This document shows positions 1 through 11,117 of a stretch of 64,000 bases of DNA, piece after piece (position 1 is the first letter of the stretch; each line of letters opens with the position of its first letter). The position numbers were made by a program, and so were the translations under genes. The notes under the pieces are model-generated. The model saw nothing but the letters and a program-made list of their open reading frames with translations, made no database searches and had not been told where the DNA came from. Source of the DNA: Candidatus Absconditabacteria bacterium (GTDB lineage: Bacteria; Patescibacteriota; Gracilibacteria; Absconditabacterales; Absconditicoccaceae); assembly GCA_028685875.1 (NCBI GenBank), contig JAQUDD010000002.1, positions 107,759-171,758 on the forward strand. The letters are read 5' to 3'.

Positions 1-1054
1 TTTTTCATCGAAAGATGTTTGTTTCTGTTCCTACAACTTCATACATAAAAGCCTGTTCTTGGAGCATCGCTCACACATTTGCATATCTAGCATTTAAAAC
101 ATAAGGAACTAATCCTGACATCTTTTTATTATCTTTTGTTTCAAAAGGAGAATCTCCCAACATAATCTCTATACCAGAATTTCCATTAGTTTCACCAATA
201 GCACTTGTATAATAGTCGTTAATTACTCAGGATAAGGATTCATATTTTGCATATTCAGCTTCTGGTAATGTAAGATATTCCTTTCCTCTTGAACCAATAT
301 CCGTTCATGGAACAGTTTCTTTTCATGCTCATTCTTCTTTCTCTTTACTGAAAGGATTCCGTCCAAAAATATCCCATTTCCCTGTAATTAATCACCTCCC
401 AACATAAGTTCCTCCTGCTCAAATTCCTAACCAAGTCAATGCCTTCTTCCACCACGATCCTTTCTCCTTATTATCAGAAGAATCTTTTTCTTTTTGTTTC
501 TTTTCTTTTTTCTCTCAAAATGCCCAATCTCGAATACCTTTTATCCCTTTATATGCCAAATATACAGCTCCAGCTCCAGATGCTACACGAAAAAGGTTTT
601 TACCAGGATGTTCTTTCCACTCCTCTGCAGAAACCAAAGCACTCGCTTGTTCTCCAATCCACTCTTTCCCCTTTTGAAAAAAGTTTTTTTCTTCTCCTTG
701 AGGAGTTTCTTGATCATTCGAAGAAGTATCTTTCGTTGGGTCTACATCCATAGTAACTTCTGATGTTTGAAGCGAGGACTCTTCCACAATATCATTTAGA
801 TCTGAGAGTTGAGAAAGGCTTTCTTCTGTCTCTTGCAGAAGCTCTCTCGTTCTCTGAAGTTCTGCCTTAGATACCTCATCTGTTTTATTATCTAGAAGAG
901 AAATTCTAGATTGAAGGGAATCTTTAAGAGAGTTCGCATCTTTTTCTAATTCTGATTTCTTTTGTTCCTTTTCATGTATATCAATAACTGAAGATAGCTC
1001 GTTGAGCTCCTCCTTAATTGAGAGATTTCTTTGTTGAAGTGAATCAAGACTCAT
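1..1054 (-). CDS. Coiled-coil protein with one membrane segment, C-terminus beyond window
   Basis: Family not recognised. The reading frame runs from an ATG at 1054 to the left edge with no TAA or TAG. It passes several in-frame TGA codons (for example at 515-517, 419-421, 392-394 and 71-73), which I read as glycine. A TTG at 1066 is an alternative start. The first ~90 residues are highly charged and predicted coiled coil. An acidic linker follows, then the motif EEKNFFQKGKEWIGE, then a short hydrophobic Gly/Ala-rich stretch ending in AYKGIKGI that may be a membrane segment, and then a soluble region. The next gene upstream (1075-2760) has the same order of parts, so the two are probably paralogues in one operon, 20 bp apart. 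Envelope location is inferred. Confidence 0.75.
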
Positions 1055-1074
1055 ATCAAAGAACAAAAGATAAA

Positions 1075-2760
1075 TTACTTCCAGCCCGTAAAGTTTCCTT
1101 CTGCAGGCAAAGTATTGAGATAATCTAAGAAAGTCTTTCTATTCTCTTTCTTATCTATTGTAGGAAACTTTTCTTTAAGGGTTTTCTTCGTTAATACATG
1201 CTCCTTTAATGTCTGATCCGATCTATCCACAAACATCCCTGATCGAAATAAAAACTCTGACTCAATAGAAAAGGGAGCTGATGTAGATCACTTACCTCCA
1301 TATTCACATTTCATTTTATTTACAAAATTTGCAGTCCTTACCAATTCTTCAAAAGAAGAAAACAGCAAATCACATCCAACTATTTTGAGTTCAGGTTTTG
1401 TAATAATTTCTACTTCATGAGAATTCCAAGACTGGATAGTATACTTATCAGGATGCTCTGGGTGCTGAATAGCTTTAATTTCTCACCTCGTTCACTGAAG
1501 ATTATCTTCTTCTTTTGTCTTTTGGATAGCCTTTTGAAGCTCTAATGAGATTTGATTTACTGGGTTTTCTGGATGCTGTTGATTATGGTCGTATCATGCA
1601 GATTGCTTTTCCCAGCACGCTAACTGATTGAGATATGAACAAAATCAATCTTTGAATCTAGACGAAAACAGTCCTCCATCAATATCAGGGACATGTTGTC
1701 TTAATGTGGAAAACAATCCACCACTCATTACTTCAATCCTTTTCTCTTTCCCATTTCCAGATGCATGGGCTCACTGGTGGAAATAAATATCTCCTGTCCA
1801 CCTATTTCATTCTTCGAAAGGTGTAGCATTTGCTCCTTTTCCTATATAATTACTTTTAAGATGATTAATAAAGTTTGCCATAAAAATTAGCTGAGAATAA
1901 TCTGAGAATTTTTTATCAATCCCCTCAATTTTCATGTTTTCTTTATCAATCTTGGTTCCAATAAAGTTTCCTGTTGCATCTTTCCCATAGGATCTAATCT
2001 CCGAAGACACTTCATCATAGGAAATCTGTCCGATATTATGAAGCAATTCTTTTTCAGATATTCCATTTAAATTACCTTGTACTAAAGGAAGAGCATCCTC
2101 AAAAGAAATTTTTTGTTTTTTATTCCAGTCAAAGAATTCTTTCAGACCCCATTTCCCCGTATATACTCCATGAGAAACATAATATGCGGCTGTTCCAATC
2201 TCTGTTCGTTTTAGAAAATTTCACCATCATGATTCCCAAAACTTTTTTGAATCTTCTTCCTTTTTTTCATCCTTTTTAAAAAGGCTCTTTATCCCTTTGT
2301 AAATTCCTACTCCTGCTAAGAGAATCCCAGCTCCAGATCCTATAACCTTTGCCTTTCCCCATGTTCAGTCATCCCAATTTTGTTTCCCTCGATCAATTAT
2401 TTTGTTAGTTGTCTCACTTATAGATTCTCCTGCTCTTTGAAAGAAATTCTTATCTTCATTTCCCTCAGAATTTGATGAAGATTGAGATGAAGCATCAGGA
2501 GAAGTATCCACTTTCGTCTTCACATTTTCAATCTCTGTTTGAAAACCAAGCAATTTTGACTGTTCAGTAGTATCATTCTGTGCTTTTAACACATCTGCAT
2601 CTTTCTTCAAATCCATCAAAAGCAAATCTAACTCCTGAGAAAGTTCAATCTTTTCTTGGTCAGATTTTGTTTCAATATCCTTAACTTTTTCCTGCATTTC
2701 TACAGTTTTATCTTGATACTTCTGCACTACTTCAAGCTTATCAACTTTTTTATCTACCAT
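1075..2760 (-). CDS. Coiled-coil protein with one membrane segment, paralogue of the neighbouring gene
   Basis: Family not recognised; about 561 aa from ATG 2760 to TAA 1075. Several in-frame TGA (2365-2367, 2221-2223, 2227-2229, 1807-1809, 1771-1773) are read as glycine. Residues 1-90 are charged heptad-like coiled coil starting MVDKKVDKLEVVQ. The motif EDKNFFQRAGESISE follows, then a Gly-rich hydrophobic segment around residues 140-160, then a long region of no recognised fold. The order matches the gene at 1-1054, which also carries a KNFFQ motif after its coiled coil, so I infer duplication. The pair forms a short minus-strand operon with 20 bp between genes. Confidence 0.8.
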
Positions 2761-2888
2761 AATAAAAATCCATAAAGGTATAAATCTCTATAAGTATACC
2801 TAGATGGATTAAAAACTACAAATCTACTCTTATTTTACCTCTCTATAATTATTGACATATTTAATATAAAAGTCATAATAAATTACCC

Positions 2889-4082
2889 TTAAATAAGGGG
2901 ATCCAATATAGCAAAAAAGTTCTCTAAATCTCCAATATCATTGTAGAGATAACTACTCATGCGAGCACTTCCTCCTACACCTAGTGATTTATGTAATGGA
3001 TAAGCACAGTGTCCACCCGCGCGAATACAAATATTATTCTGAGCGAAAGTCTCTCAAATTCTATTAAAATTCTGATTCTCATAAGGGATGAAAGAAAAGA
3101 CACCAACACGTGCTGTATCTTCTCCAAGCGATCCAAGTACTTGAACTTTTTCTTTACGTTTAGTAAATTCACTGGTCGCATAAGTAACGAGTTCTTTTTC
3201 ATGGTTCCAAATAGATTCTATTCCTCAGACACTCTCTATAAATTCTAATGCTTTGAGGAGGGATACTGCACCCACAATATTTGGAGTTCCTGCCTCAAAT
3301 TTGTCAGTATTCCCCTGCAAAGAAAATGCATCCTGGCTTACATCTTTTACGGTTCCTCATCAAAGGATAGTAGGAGTTAACTCTTTTACCCATTGATGTT
3401 TGAGGTAAAGCATCCCCAGTCCCGTATGAGCCAACATTTTGTGCGCTGTCATGACGAAGGCATCACATCCAATAGTTTGCATATTAACAGGGAAGTGTGG
3501 CACAGATTGCGACCCATCGATAATAAAGAAAGTATCGTCTCTAAGCAGAGTTTTTATTCTCGCTACATCAATGATCGTTCCTGTTACATTAGAAACTTGT
3601 GAGACGGAAACTACTTTCACACTCTCGTCATATTTCGTAACAAAATCCTCTCGATCAATATCGAAGTGACTATTTACTGCTATAAATTTGAGAGAAAATC
3701 AAATACTCTTACTTAAGGTTTGCCAAACCAAAATATTTGAATGATGCTCCCAAATTCCCACTAATACCGTATCCCCTTTTCAGAGTTTTTTTGAGTTTAC
3801 TAATGTCTGTGCAATGAGATTGAAAGCATAGCTTGCATTGTAAGTATAGATGATTTCTTTCGCTTCTGCCCTGATAAGTTGAGCAAGTTTTTCTTTGCTA
3901 GCATGATAGGCCAGCTCTGATCTTTCAGAAAGCTTATAGAATCCTCTATGGATATTTGCATAATCATTAGCCAAGAATTCTGATACCCCATCAATTACCG
4001 TTTGGGGTTTTTGTGTTGATGCCGCATTATCTAGAAAGACTAATCCCGGATTATTTTGGAAGATTGGAAAATATTTTTTCAT
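2889..4082 (-). CDS. sufS: SufS-type cysteine desulfurase
   Basis: PLP enzyme releasing sulfur from cysteine as a protein persulfide, for Fe-S clusters or tRNA thiolation. About 397 aa, close to the family length. Visible motifs are VFLDNAASTQKP near the N-terminus, the PLP lysine in TAHKMLAHTGLGMLY, and the loop RAGGHCAYPL with the persulfide cysteine, matching group II (SufS/CsdA) RxGHHCA. In-frame TGA codons fall at family glycines, e.g. before KGDTVLVG and in the GGTVKD region. No SufBCD or SufU is in the window. The mnmA gene at 6.6 kb is a possible sulfur recipient. It lies 19 bp downstream of the SLH gene on the same strand and may be co-transcribed. Confidence 0.9.
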
Positions 4083-4101
4083 GAATATCTAGTAATAATG
4101 A

Positions 4102-6009
4102 TTAAATTTGTTTGAGAAGGTAATGGGTTGTTGTATCAGAAGATTTAGAGATAAGATAAGAGTTTGATGTAGACAGACGGAGCGATCATTCTGTTAATGT
4201 TCCATTAGTAAGGATAAAGGTAACTGTTCCTACCTTACTATCTGTTTCTAAATCATATAGGTCTCCATATCGGACAAAACTATTAGACCCTACATTGTAA
4301 GTGGTAAGCGTTGATTTTTTCACAAGATATCTTGTTCCTAATAATTCTATATATCCATTTGTAAATGCACTATTATTTAGGGACAGGATATCGATATATA
4401 CCTTTGCTGATGCTTTTGTATCTCCTGACTGAGAGGTTACCTCAAGGGTTTTAAGAATCTCTGACGAAAGTTGACTCTCATTGAGATTATTATACATGGT
4501 CAGACGAACCTTCATCCTATAAAGGAATATCGCTACCTCATATCTTGAAATGGGATCTTTGAAGGTAACCGTATCTGGTGCAGAGATTAGGCTAAGCTCT
4601 ATAGCTCTATTGTAATAATTCATCCATCGTGGGGAAGTGTTTTCATCTAAACTTTTCCCATCAAAGAGTCTGATCAACATCGCCATAAATTCTGCTTTGG
4701 TAACGGTTTGTGTAGGATTAAATTTAGTTGCAGACACCCCCATGACTCCATACTGGCAAACTCTCGTTATAGGGTCTCTAAATTCAGAATTTGTGCTTAC
4801 ATCTGAGAAGCTACAGCCTCCAGTATTTCTAATTGTTGTGAGATTTGTTGCACTTGCAAAATAATCAATCATCTTCGCTACTTGTTCACGAGTAATGGTT
4901 TCAAATGGTAAATAGCTTGCAACGGTATTGTAACTCGTAATTTCTTGATCATACATCCATTTAATCGCTTCGTTGAACTCAGGATCATCAGAAAGAGAGG
5001 TATTCCCTACAATAATATCTAAATCAAGTCCCCCCGTACCCATAGCATTAGATCCACTCGTATTATTAGAAGAATCTGCTCCTGAGAGTGCATTTAATTG
5101 GGCTAGAAGCTGATCTACTAGTTGCTGATATTGCGTAGTAGAGGTCGTAAGCTGATCTACAATCTTCTCAAGGTTGTTTTCTCCTTCTTGTCCTACGATC
5201 AGATTTTTGAATCTATAAATTAGGAGGGCTACCTCTCCCCTACTAGAAGGAAGATCAATATTTGCAAGATTACTCTCATTGGTAATTCCTAGGTTTTTCG
5301 CCTTTACATAATATTCTATCCACCAAGGATTAGCAGATTCGTCCGATTTTTTTCCTTCAAGGATTCTCATTAATACTGTAAGGACTTGCCCCTTAGTTAG
5401 GTTATCATGAGGTATAAAGATCGGTTCTGTCGCACTTCCTCAGAAGATTCCCCGTTCACAAGACTTAATAATAAATCCCGATAAGGTAGGGTTAAAAAGA
5501 TGAGTGTCTGTAAATCCACAAGTAAAAATCTTTTTATCAACTTTTTCAAAACCGAGCACATCATAGAGTTGTGCCATCAATTTTGCCGCTTCTTCTCTCG
5601 TTACATAATCTCACGATCTATAGTCTGTATCATTACTATACATGGTGAGACCATTATTATACATCCAGTAGATCGCCTGATCGAGTTCAGATCCTGTTGT
5701 GAGACTAAGCAGGACATTAGATCAAAATATAGGAGTTATGCTAGAATTCTCGTTTCCTGTGGCAGTCGTTCCTGTTGTAACTGATCAAGAGTTTACCTCT
5801 CCTGTAAGGAGAGCTCCCGTGGAAATGTCACCGGAACTTACTGAACCAGAAAAATATTGATACATATTTTCTGTGCTGATGTTCATATCTCCAGAACTAA
5901 GATATACTTTTTTTTCTATGGTATCAATATTGATATCATATTGCCCAAAGGCGATTCCAAGTGCAAAAGTAGAAACTATAGAGAGGAATAGTGCGGATTT
6001 CTTGAGCAT
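4102..6009 (-). CDS. Secreted S-layer-homology (SLH) domain protein
   Basis: About 635 aa from ATG 6009 to TAA 4102. The N-terminus MLKKSALFLSIVSTFALG is a signal peptide. After a Ser/Thr/Gly-rich stretch come two blocks of SLH-type repeats with typical phrases: LDQAIYWMYNNGLT, VTREEAAKLMAQLY, LTKGQVLTVLMRIL, SRGEVALLIYRFK; and again FNEAIKWMYDQEIT, ITREQVAKMIDYFA, VTKAEFMAMLIRLF, SRYEVAIFLYRMK. A Gln/Ser/Asn-rich linker separates them. In-frame TGA at 5785-5787 and near the C-terminus (4186-4188) is read as glycine. SLH domains usually anchor proteins to wall polysaccharide. The giant repeat protein at the right edge ends in a similar domain. Confidence 0.88.
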
Positions 6010-6135
6010 AAGAAAAACATAAGTATAAAGATGCTACTGAAGATAGTAGAAATATATAAGCCTTTTTCAACTATTTAATGGAGTTTTTTTTGCATTTCTG
6101 TTGAAGAATGAGAGGGGATTTTTATAGAATGAAGT

Positions 6136-6549
6136 ATGCCTTTAGTTCTTTTGCACGCTATGATACTAACAATCAGTAAAGAGTATACTTACGCTCTCAT
6201 TTGAGCATCTGATAATCCAGAAAAATATGGGAACATCATTCTAAGAGATTTTATGGATAATGGTTATCATATTATTCCCATAAATCCTAATGACAACAAT
6301 GGTATTATTGAATGACTACAAACATATAAAAATTTGGGAGAACTATCCGAACACGTTGATATAGTAATTTTTGCAGTTCCTCCACAAGTGGTAGTCAGTA
6401 TTTTACCTGATGTTGTGAAAAAAGGCATTAAAAAAATCTGGATGCAACCCGGAAGCGAAAGTAAAGAAGCAGTGCAGTTTTGTAAAGAACATGAGATAGA
6501 ATACAGTACTATTGATTGCATTATGGTGGAAAGAAAAAAGATAGTATAA
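6136..6549 (+). CDS. CoA-binding domain (YccU-like) protein
   Basis: About 137 aa, TAA at 6547-6549. ATG 6136 and in-frame ATG 6160 are both possible starts. The Rossmann-like opening YALIGASDNPEKYGN has its first glycine encoded by TGA at 6202, and a second TGA falls in GIIEGLQ. PINPN, VDIVIFAVPP and IWMQPGSESKEAVQFC match the small COG1832/YccU CoA-binding family, including the late IxCIM segment. Function within that family is poorly known. It stands 53 bp before mnmA on the same strand and may be co-transcribed. Confidence 0.85.
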
Positions 6550-6601
6550 AGTACATAGTCACTCTCTTGAAAAAGAAGTGCTAAATAACTATAAAGAAGT
6601 T

Positions 6602-7759
6602 ATGAAGAAAGAAAAAATATTAATCTGATTAAGTGGTGGAGTGGACTCAGCAGTAGCTGCTGCTCTCCTTTTGCAACAAGGATATGAAGTGGTAGGAGGA
6701 TTTATGAAAAACTACATATCAGACACAGGGAACTGTACCACCTACAAAGACGCCGAAGAAGCGATTAAGGTAGCAAATCATTTGGGGATAGAACTCCTCT
6801 CTTTTGACTTACAGAAAGAATATCAAGAAAGAATTATTGACTATATTTTTGATGGATACAAAAAAGGGATTACTCCAAATCCTGATGTACTATGTAATAG
6901 CTTGATCAAATTTGATGTCTTTTTGGAAAGAGCGATGGAGATGTGATTTGATAAGATCGCTACCGGTCATTATGCAAGAATTTCAGATCGTCATACTGAA
7001 TGAAGCGAAGCGAAATGAAGTATCCAGAGAGAAAAGCGAAATCTGGATTCTTCACTCCGTTCAGAATGACAGGATACTCCCTACCAACTCCTCCGTTGAG
7101 TAGATCATAACAAGGATCAATCCTATTTCCTTGCGGGACTTAATCAATACCAACTCTCCAAAAGCCTTTTCCCTCTTTGAGGACTGGAGAAGGGCGAGGT
7201 AAGGGAACTGGCAAAACAATTTACTCTCCCGAATGCAGAAAGAAAAGATAGCCAGTGACTTTGTTTCATTGGGAATGTTCCCATCAGAGAATTTTTACTC
7301 CAAAGATTTAAGAAGAAGGAGGGAGATATCATCACTCTGGAAGGGAAAAAAGTCTGAACTCATCAAGGAGCATATTTTTATACCATCGGACAAAAACACG
7401 GACTTGGTTTGAATTTTAAGGCTTATGTGTATCGCATTGATATTAAGAATAATATTCTCTATGTAACTGATAAGGATAATAAAGAACTTCAATCAAAAAG
7501 TCTGATTGCAAAGGATTGGCACTGGATAGACGAGTCTATCAGGATTCAGAAACAGGATACTACTAAGCACCTGAATACCCTCTACTGTACAGGGAAGATT
7601 AGGTATCGTCAAAATCCTCCTGTTGCTTGTACTTTGGAACTAAGGGAAGAGAGAATAATGGAAGTTATTTTTGATGATCCTCAACGGGCAGTTGCACCAG
7701 GACAGGTTTTTGTTGCTTATGATGGAGAGGTCTGTCTGGGAAGTGGCATTATTGGATAA
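6602..7759 (+). CDS. mnmA: MnmA, tRNA-specific 2-thiouridylase
   Basis: Makes 2-thiouridine at wobble U34 of tRNA-Lys/Glu/Gln, using sulfur from a desulfurase. About 385 aa. The PP-loop ILIGLSGGVDSAVAAALL has TGA for its first glycine (6626). The nucleophile region NPDVLCNSLIKF carries the first catalytic cysteine, then ATGHYARI, KDQSYFLAGL, DSQGLCFIGN with the second cysteine, and a C-terminal barrel ending PGQVFVAYDGEVCLGSGII. At least eight in-frame TGA occur. Between TGHYARISDRH and HNKDQSYFL lies an in-frame insertion encoded by a palindromic repeat (6991-7071). Homologues have only a short loop here, on the tRNA-recognition side, so the enzyme probably still folds. Confidence 0.93.
6991..7071. 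repeat. Palindromic element inserted in frame in mnmA
   Basis: The left arm starts TCATACTGAATGAAGCGAAG and ends in ATCCAG; the right arm runs CTGGATTC to CAGAATGAC and is the inverted partner. The arms are separated by about 16 bases. The same sequence family (TCATTCTGA...GAAGAATCCA) recurs inside hemW (19911) and uvrB (23171-23322). The insertion keeps the mnmA frame open, with TGA read as glycine. Confidence 0.8.
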
Positions 7760-7838
7760 TATACCTCATATTTTTTTCTATTTGCTTTCATAGAAATTTT
7801 TCTTAGACTAAAACTAGTTTAGCTTCTACTGTAAGACA

Positions 7839-8036
7839 ATGGCATTTAAGGATACTCTCCAAACACATACCAATTCCTTCGTGCGAGGATTTTCTGTTAT
7901 CGGAATCTTGGTGGTAATTGCTGGACTATGGGAAGTAATTTCTTGGGATGTTGTTTGGAAGGTCGTAGTTAGTGTTAGCATTCTAGCAATTACTTTAGTA
8001 ACCCGGAGAGATATGCAAGGAGACGAAAGAAAATAA
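7839..8036 (+). CDS. Small membrane protein
   Basis: A 65-aa protein of no recognised family. Residues 1-16 are polar, two hydrophobic stretches follow (about 18-33 and 40-55), and a charged tail RRDMQGDERK ends it. ATG 7839 gives the natural start and TAA ends it at 8036. It contains no TGA. It lies between mnmA and the NUDIX-like gene on the same strand. Confidence 0.6.
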   Translation: MAFKDTLQTHTNSFVRGFSVIGILVVIAGLWEVISWDVVWKVVVSVSILAITLVTRRDMQGDERK

Positions 8037-8091
8037 AAAGAAAATAAAAAGAAGTCCTATTGCTAACTCTTTATATTCGCACTAGATAATA

Positions 8092-8514
8092 ATGAGTGAA
8101 TCTATCCCAGAATTCTTTTATAGGATTAGTGCAAAAGCGCTCATTTTAAATGAAGAAAAAAAGTTTCTTTTAACAAGAAAAGATACCGATCTCTGGGAAC
8201 TTCCAGGTGCGAAATTGTGATTTGGGGATAGTGGACCAGAAGGGATAAGAAAAGCTTTAAAAGCTGAGATGTGAATTGATATTATTAGTGTTAATCCTCA
8301 TCCCTCCTATTTTTTGACGGTTAAAAATATGAATGGTATCTGGATTGCAAATATTATTTATAAAACAGAAATTGATCCGAAACAACTCAATCATATCCCG
8401 ACTAACAAAGAGTGTAAAGAAGTGCAATTTTTTAATAAAATAGGCGCAGGAGCATTATATCTCTATCCCAATGGAAAAGAATTTCTAAGACTCTTTGATC
8501 CTGAAGATTGGTAA
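8092..8514 (+). CDS. NUDIX-like protein with degenerate box
   Basis: About 140 aa from ATG 8092. It opens as NUDIX hydrolases do: AKALILNEEKKFLLTRK, then WELPGAKLGFGDSGPEGIRKAL, with in-frame TGA for glycine at KLG and MGI. The catalytic box (G-x5-E-x7-REUxEExGU) is only partly kept. The first glycine and glutamate are present, but the REUxEE portion reads RKALKAE, so metal binding and catalysis may be weakened or lost. I infer a diverged NUDIX fold of unknown substrate. Confidence 0.7.
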
Positions 8515-8596
8515 AAATTTCTTATACAAAATTTGCTTTTTTTGAAGACTGCCTATATACTAGAGTAAATACTTTATTTCTCTAGACAGATGATTG

Positions 8597-10051
8597 ATGG
8601 CGGTAGTAAAAAAGAAGAAAAGTTTTTCCAGAAAGTATCTGGGAAAAACAAAATATACACTCAGGAAGATTCCTGAACTCTGATTAGGAATAAAAATCAG
8701 GTGTGGGATTTATGCTTTAATTCTTTTCTTTTTTTCTATTGTAATTTTCAATCTAGAACCTGATAGTAATATTGCTTTGGAGATAAATAATAAAGAAAGA
8801 AATACTCAAGAACTTGTCTATCTCTTTCATGATCAAGAAGGGAGTATTTATATGATTAATAAGGCACCAGATGGCGAACATGGAGCGCCTCAGACCTGGG
8901 AATATCTCTTTGAGGGGGTTGAAGGATTTGAAGAACTAGAACAAGAGGTTATTCAAGAGATGCTTGAAGAAGAGAGTGAAGTCAACACAAGCGAAGTGGA
9001 TGTAAGTAAGGACGATACGACAGAAGAGGTTATTAATACAGGTACTTTTGTGGAAGTAGAGGTAGATACTGAAGCTCTTGCTGAACAACCAGAAAAAACA
9101 GATGTTGAAGAAACAACAGAAGAAGTAAAAGAAGAAGTTAAGGAAGAAGAAACGACGGGATTTGAAGAACAGAAAGAACGTCCTGTAGGACAGAGTTTTT
9201 CTTTGGCTGGGAAAATGGTACTTGTTGATTGGGAAAATTTGGGACTAATTTGGGAATACTTTGAGCAAGAGAAAGCGCTTGCCGCAGGGATTCACTTACT
9301 TCCAAAATACAACAATTGTATGACTCCATGGGGCTATACCGTCACTCACGGAGAAAGTTTTCTTGCTTACAAACAGGATCTCAATACTCCAGATAGCTGT
9401 CATATTCAGAGAAGAGTATGTTTCGATGGAGATTTATCCGGTACCTTTACTCAAGAATCTTGTCAAACTAATGATAAGTATAGTTATTACCAAGAACAAT
9501 TTGTTGCATATAATCAAGTAGGATATAATCGTACAAGTTTATGAGAATTGATTCAACCAAGCAAAGATCTTTCTCAAACTCCTGAAACTATTAGAGATAA
9601 TGATATTAGTGATATTCTTAGTATTCCTAATGCTATCTCCACGATCCTAGGAGGAAATAGCAATGCTCTTTCTCCGGAGGAAGAAGAAGTTGAACAAACT
9701 GAGAGACCTACTCCGAGCTGTATCACTCCTTGGGGAGAGACGGTAAAACATGGACAGTTTGTAAAAGCATACAAACACAAAAATGGATTCAATGATGCAC
9801 CCTGTAAAGTACAGATCAGAACCTGTGTGCTTGGAGGATTAGAAGGAACATTTCAAAACTATACTTGTAAAAATTGGGATACTTCTTATATTGATTGGAT
9901 TAATGGATCTCCTACTTGGGACACCTATTCACAAGAGAAATTAAAGTGGGTAAGAGCCATCATTAATGATGAAAAAAATTACGATAAGGAATATGGAAAT
10001 GGATTAGAAAGTTCTGCCCTTGATCAGATTCTTTGGATTCTTGATCAATAG
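8597..10051 (+). CDS. Membrane-anchored acidic protein with two cysteine-rich CxTPWG repeats
   Basis: About 484 aa, TAG at 10049-10051. A basic N-terminus (MAVVKKKKSFSRKY) precedes one transmembrane segment (about residues 40-55). A Glu/Val/Thr-rich acidic region of roughly 100 residues follows. Two copies of a small cysteine domain then appear: CMTPWGYTVTHGESFLAYK...RRVCFDGDLSGTF...C and CITPWGETVKHGQFVKAYK...RTCVLGGLEGTF...C, about 130 residues apart. TGA at 9542-9544 lies between them and is read as glycine. The arrangement suggests an outward-facing binding protein with disulfide-stabilised modules. Ligand unknown. Confidence 0.75.
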
Positions 10052-10212
10052 ATGATCAACATGAGAAATAAGCATAGCAACTCTGGCAAATCGCTAGGGT
10101 TTTTTTTTATTGTACTAAAAGGAATAGCAAAGAGTGAGAAAATGAGGAAAAGGGTTTGTTTTTTTGAGTAAGTTCAGTATATAGAGCTTTGTATCTTATC
10201 TTTCTTATCTTT

Positions 10213-10641
10213 ATGAAAAGAACATCCTATTGGTCTTTATTAGCTATCATTTTGCTCTTGCTTTGAGATCAGGCTTCTAAGTACTTTTTCTATGACTTGG
10301 AAGTGTGATCCTCAAGTCGGTTTTTTGATCCGCTCCTGAATACAGGAATTTCTCGGGGAGTGAGTATGCCTATGGCAGTTATTCTCATTATCTCGCTTTT
10401 TTGTATTGGACTCTTTTCTTATCTCCTTTACAAGAAACATCTTACCCGTTGGGAGTTTGCATTTTTTTTGGCAGGAACACTTGGAAATCTGATTGATAGA
10501 GTTCTTATCTGAGGAGTAAGAGACTTTATTGGGATAGGAAGCTTCCCTGTCTTTAACCTTGCAGACATCTATTTAAGTCTTGCTGTACTCTTGGTCTGTT
10601 TAAGAGAATTTTTTCCTTGCAAAAAGGAAGAGAAAACGTAA
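10213..10641 (+). CDS. lspA: LspA, prolipoprotein signal peptidase II
   Basis: Integral membrane aspartyl protease that cleaves lipoprotein signal peptides before the lipidated cysteine. About 142 aa with four hydrophobic segments. The opening LLGDQASKYFF has TGA for the glycine. The two catalytic aspartates lie in GNLIDRVLIGGVRDFI (one glycine is TGA) and FNLADIYLSLAVLL. A candidate substrate is the lipoprotein at 21.5-22.0 kb. It is followed 41 bp later by the small OB-fold gene. Confidence 0.93.
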
Positions 10642-10682
10642 CCTACCCTATATAAGCTTTATCTTATTACTTATTTGTGCCC

Positions 10683-10988
10683 ATGACTATTGAAGGAAAA
10701 ATCATTTTTATTTCTGAGGAAACTATTGTAGGACAAAAACAGCTTCCTAAGATTAGCTTCGTAATCGAAGAGAATTCCGACAGAGAATTCAAAAACTCTT
10801 TAATGATTGATCTCTTGGGAGACAAGAGCGATATGATCAAATCTTTCAAGGAAGGAGATGCTGTGAGAGTATTCCTTAACTACAGAGCTAGAGAATATGA
10901 TGGAAGATGGTTCAATAGCATTGGAGCCTGGAAAATCGAATCTATGGGAGGATCGAGTGCTTCATCAAACGATGACCTTCCCTTCTAA
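10683..10988 (+). CDS. DUF3127-like OB-fold protein
   Basis: About 101 aa. I choose ATG 10683; a GTG at 10677 is also possible. The fold reads as a short OB-like beta barrel (IEGKIIFISEETI, KISFVIEE, EGDAVRVFLNYRAREY, RWFNSIGAWKIE). A Ser/Gly-rich linker leads to the tail SNDDLPF, which resembles the acidic tip of single-strand DNA-binding proteins. That tail and the fold suggest nucleic-acid binding, but this is inference. An intrinsic terminator follows at 11024. Confidence 0.68.
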   Translation: MTIEGKIIFISEETIVGQKQLPKISFVIEENSDREFKNSLMIDLLGDKSDMIKSFKEGDAVRVFLNYRAREYDGRWFNSIGAWKIESMGGSSASSNDDLPF

Positions 10989-11023
10989 GTAGTGATTACT
11001 AACAACACCTATTCATCAAAAAG

Positions 11024-11050
11024 ACTCTGATTCGTCTCAGAGTTTTTTTT
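11024..11050 (+). terminator. Intrinsic terminator after the OB-fold gene
   Basis: Stem ACTCTGA / TCAGAGT with a 6-base loop TTCGTC, followed by eight T residues. It lies 36 bp after the stop of the plus-strand operon that includes lspA. Confidence 0.85.
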
Positions 11051-11117
11051 GTTAGAAAAAACAACTGAATTTTAGGTAATTATACTTATAAACTCGGGGA
11101 TGAACTGTAATCTAACT

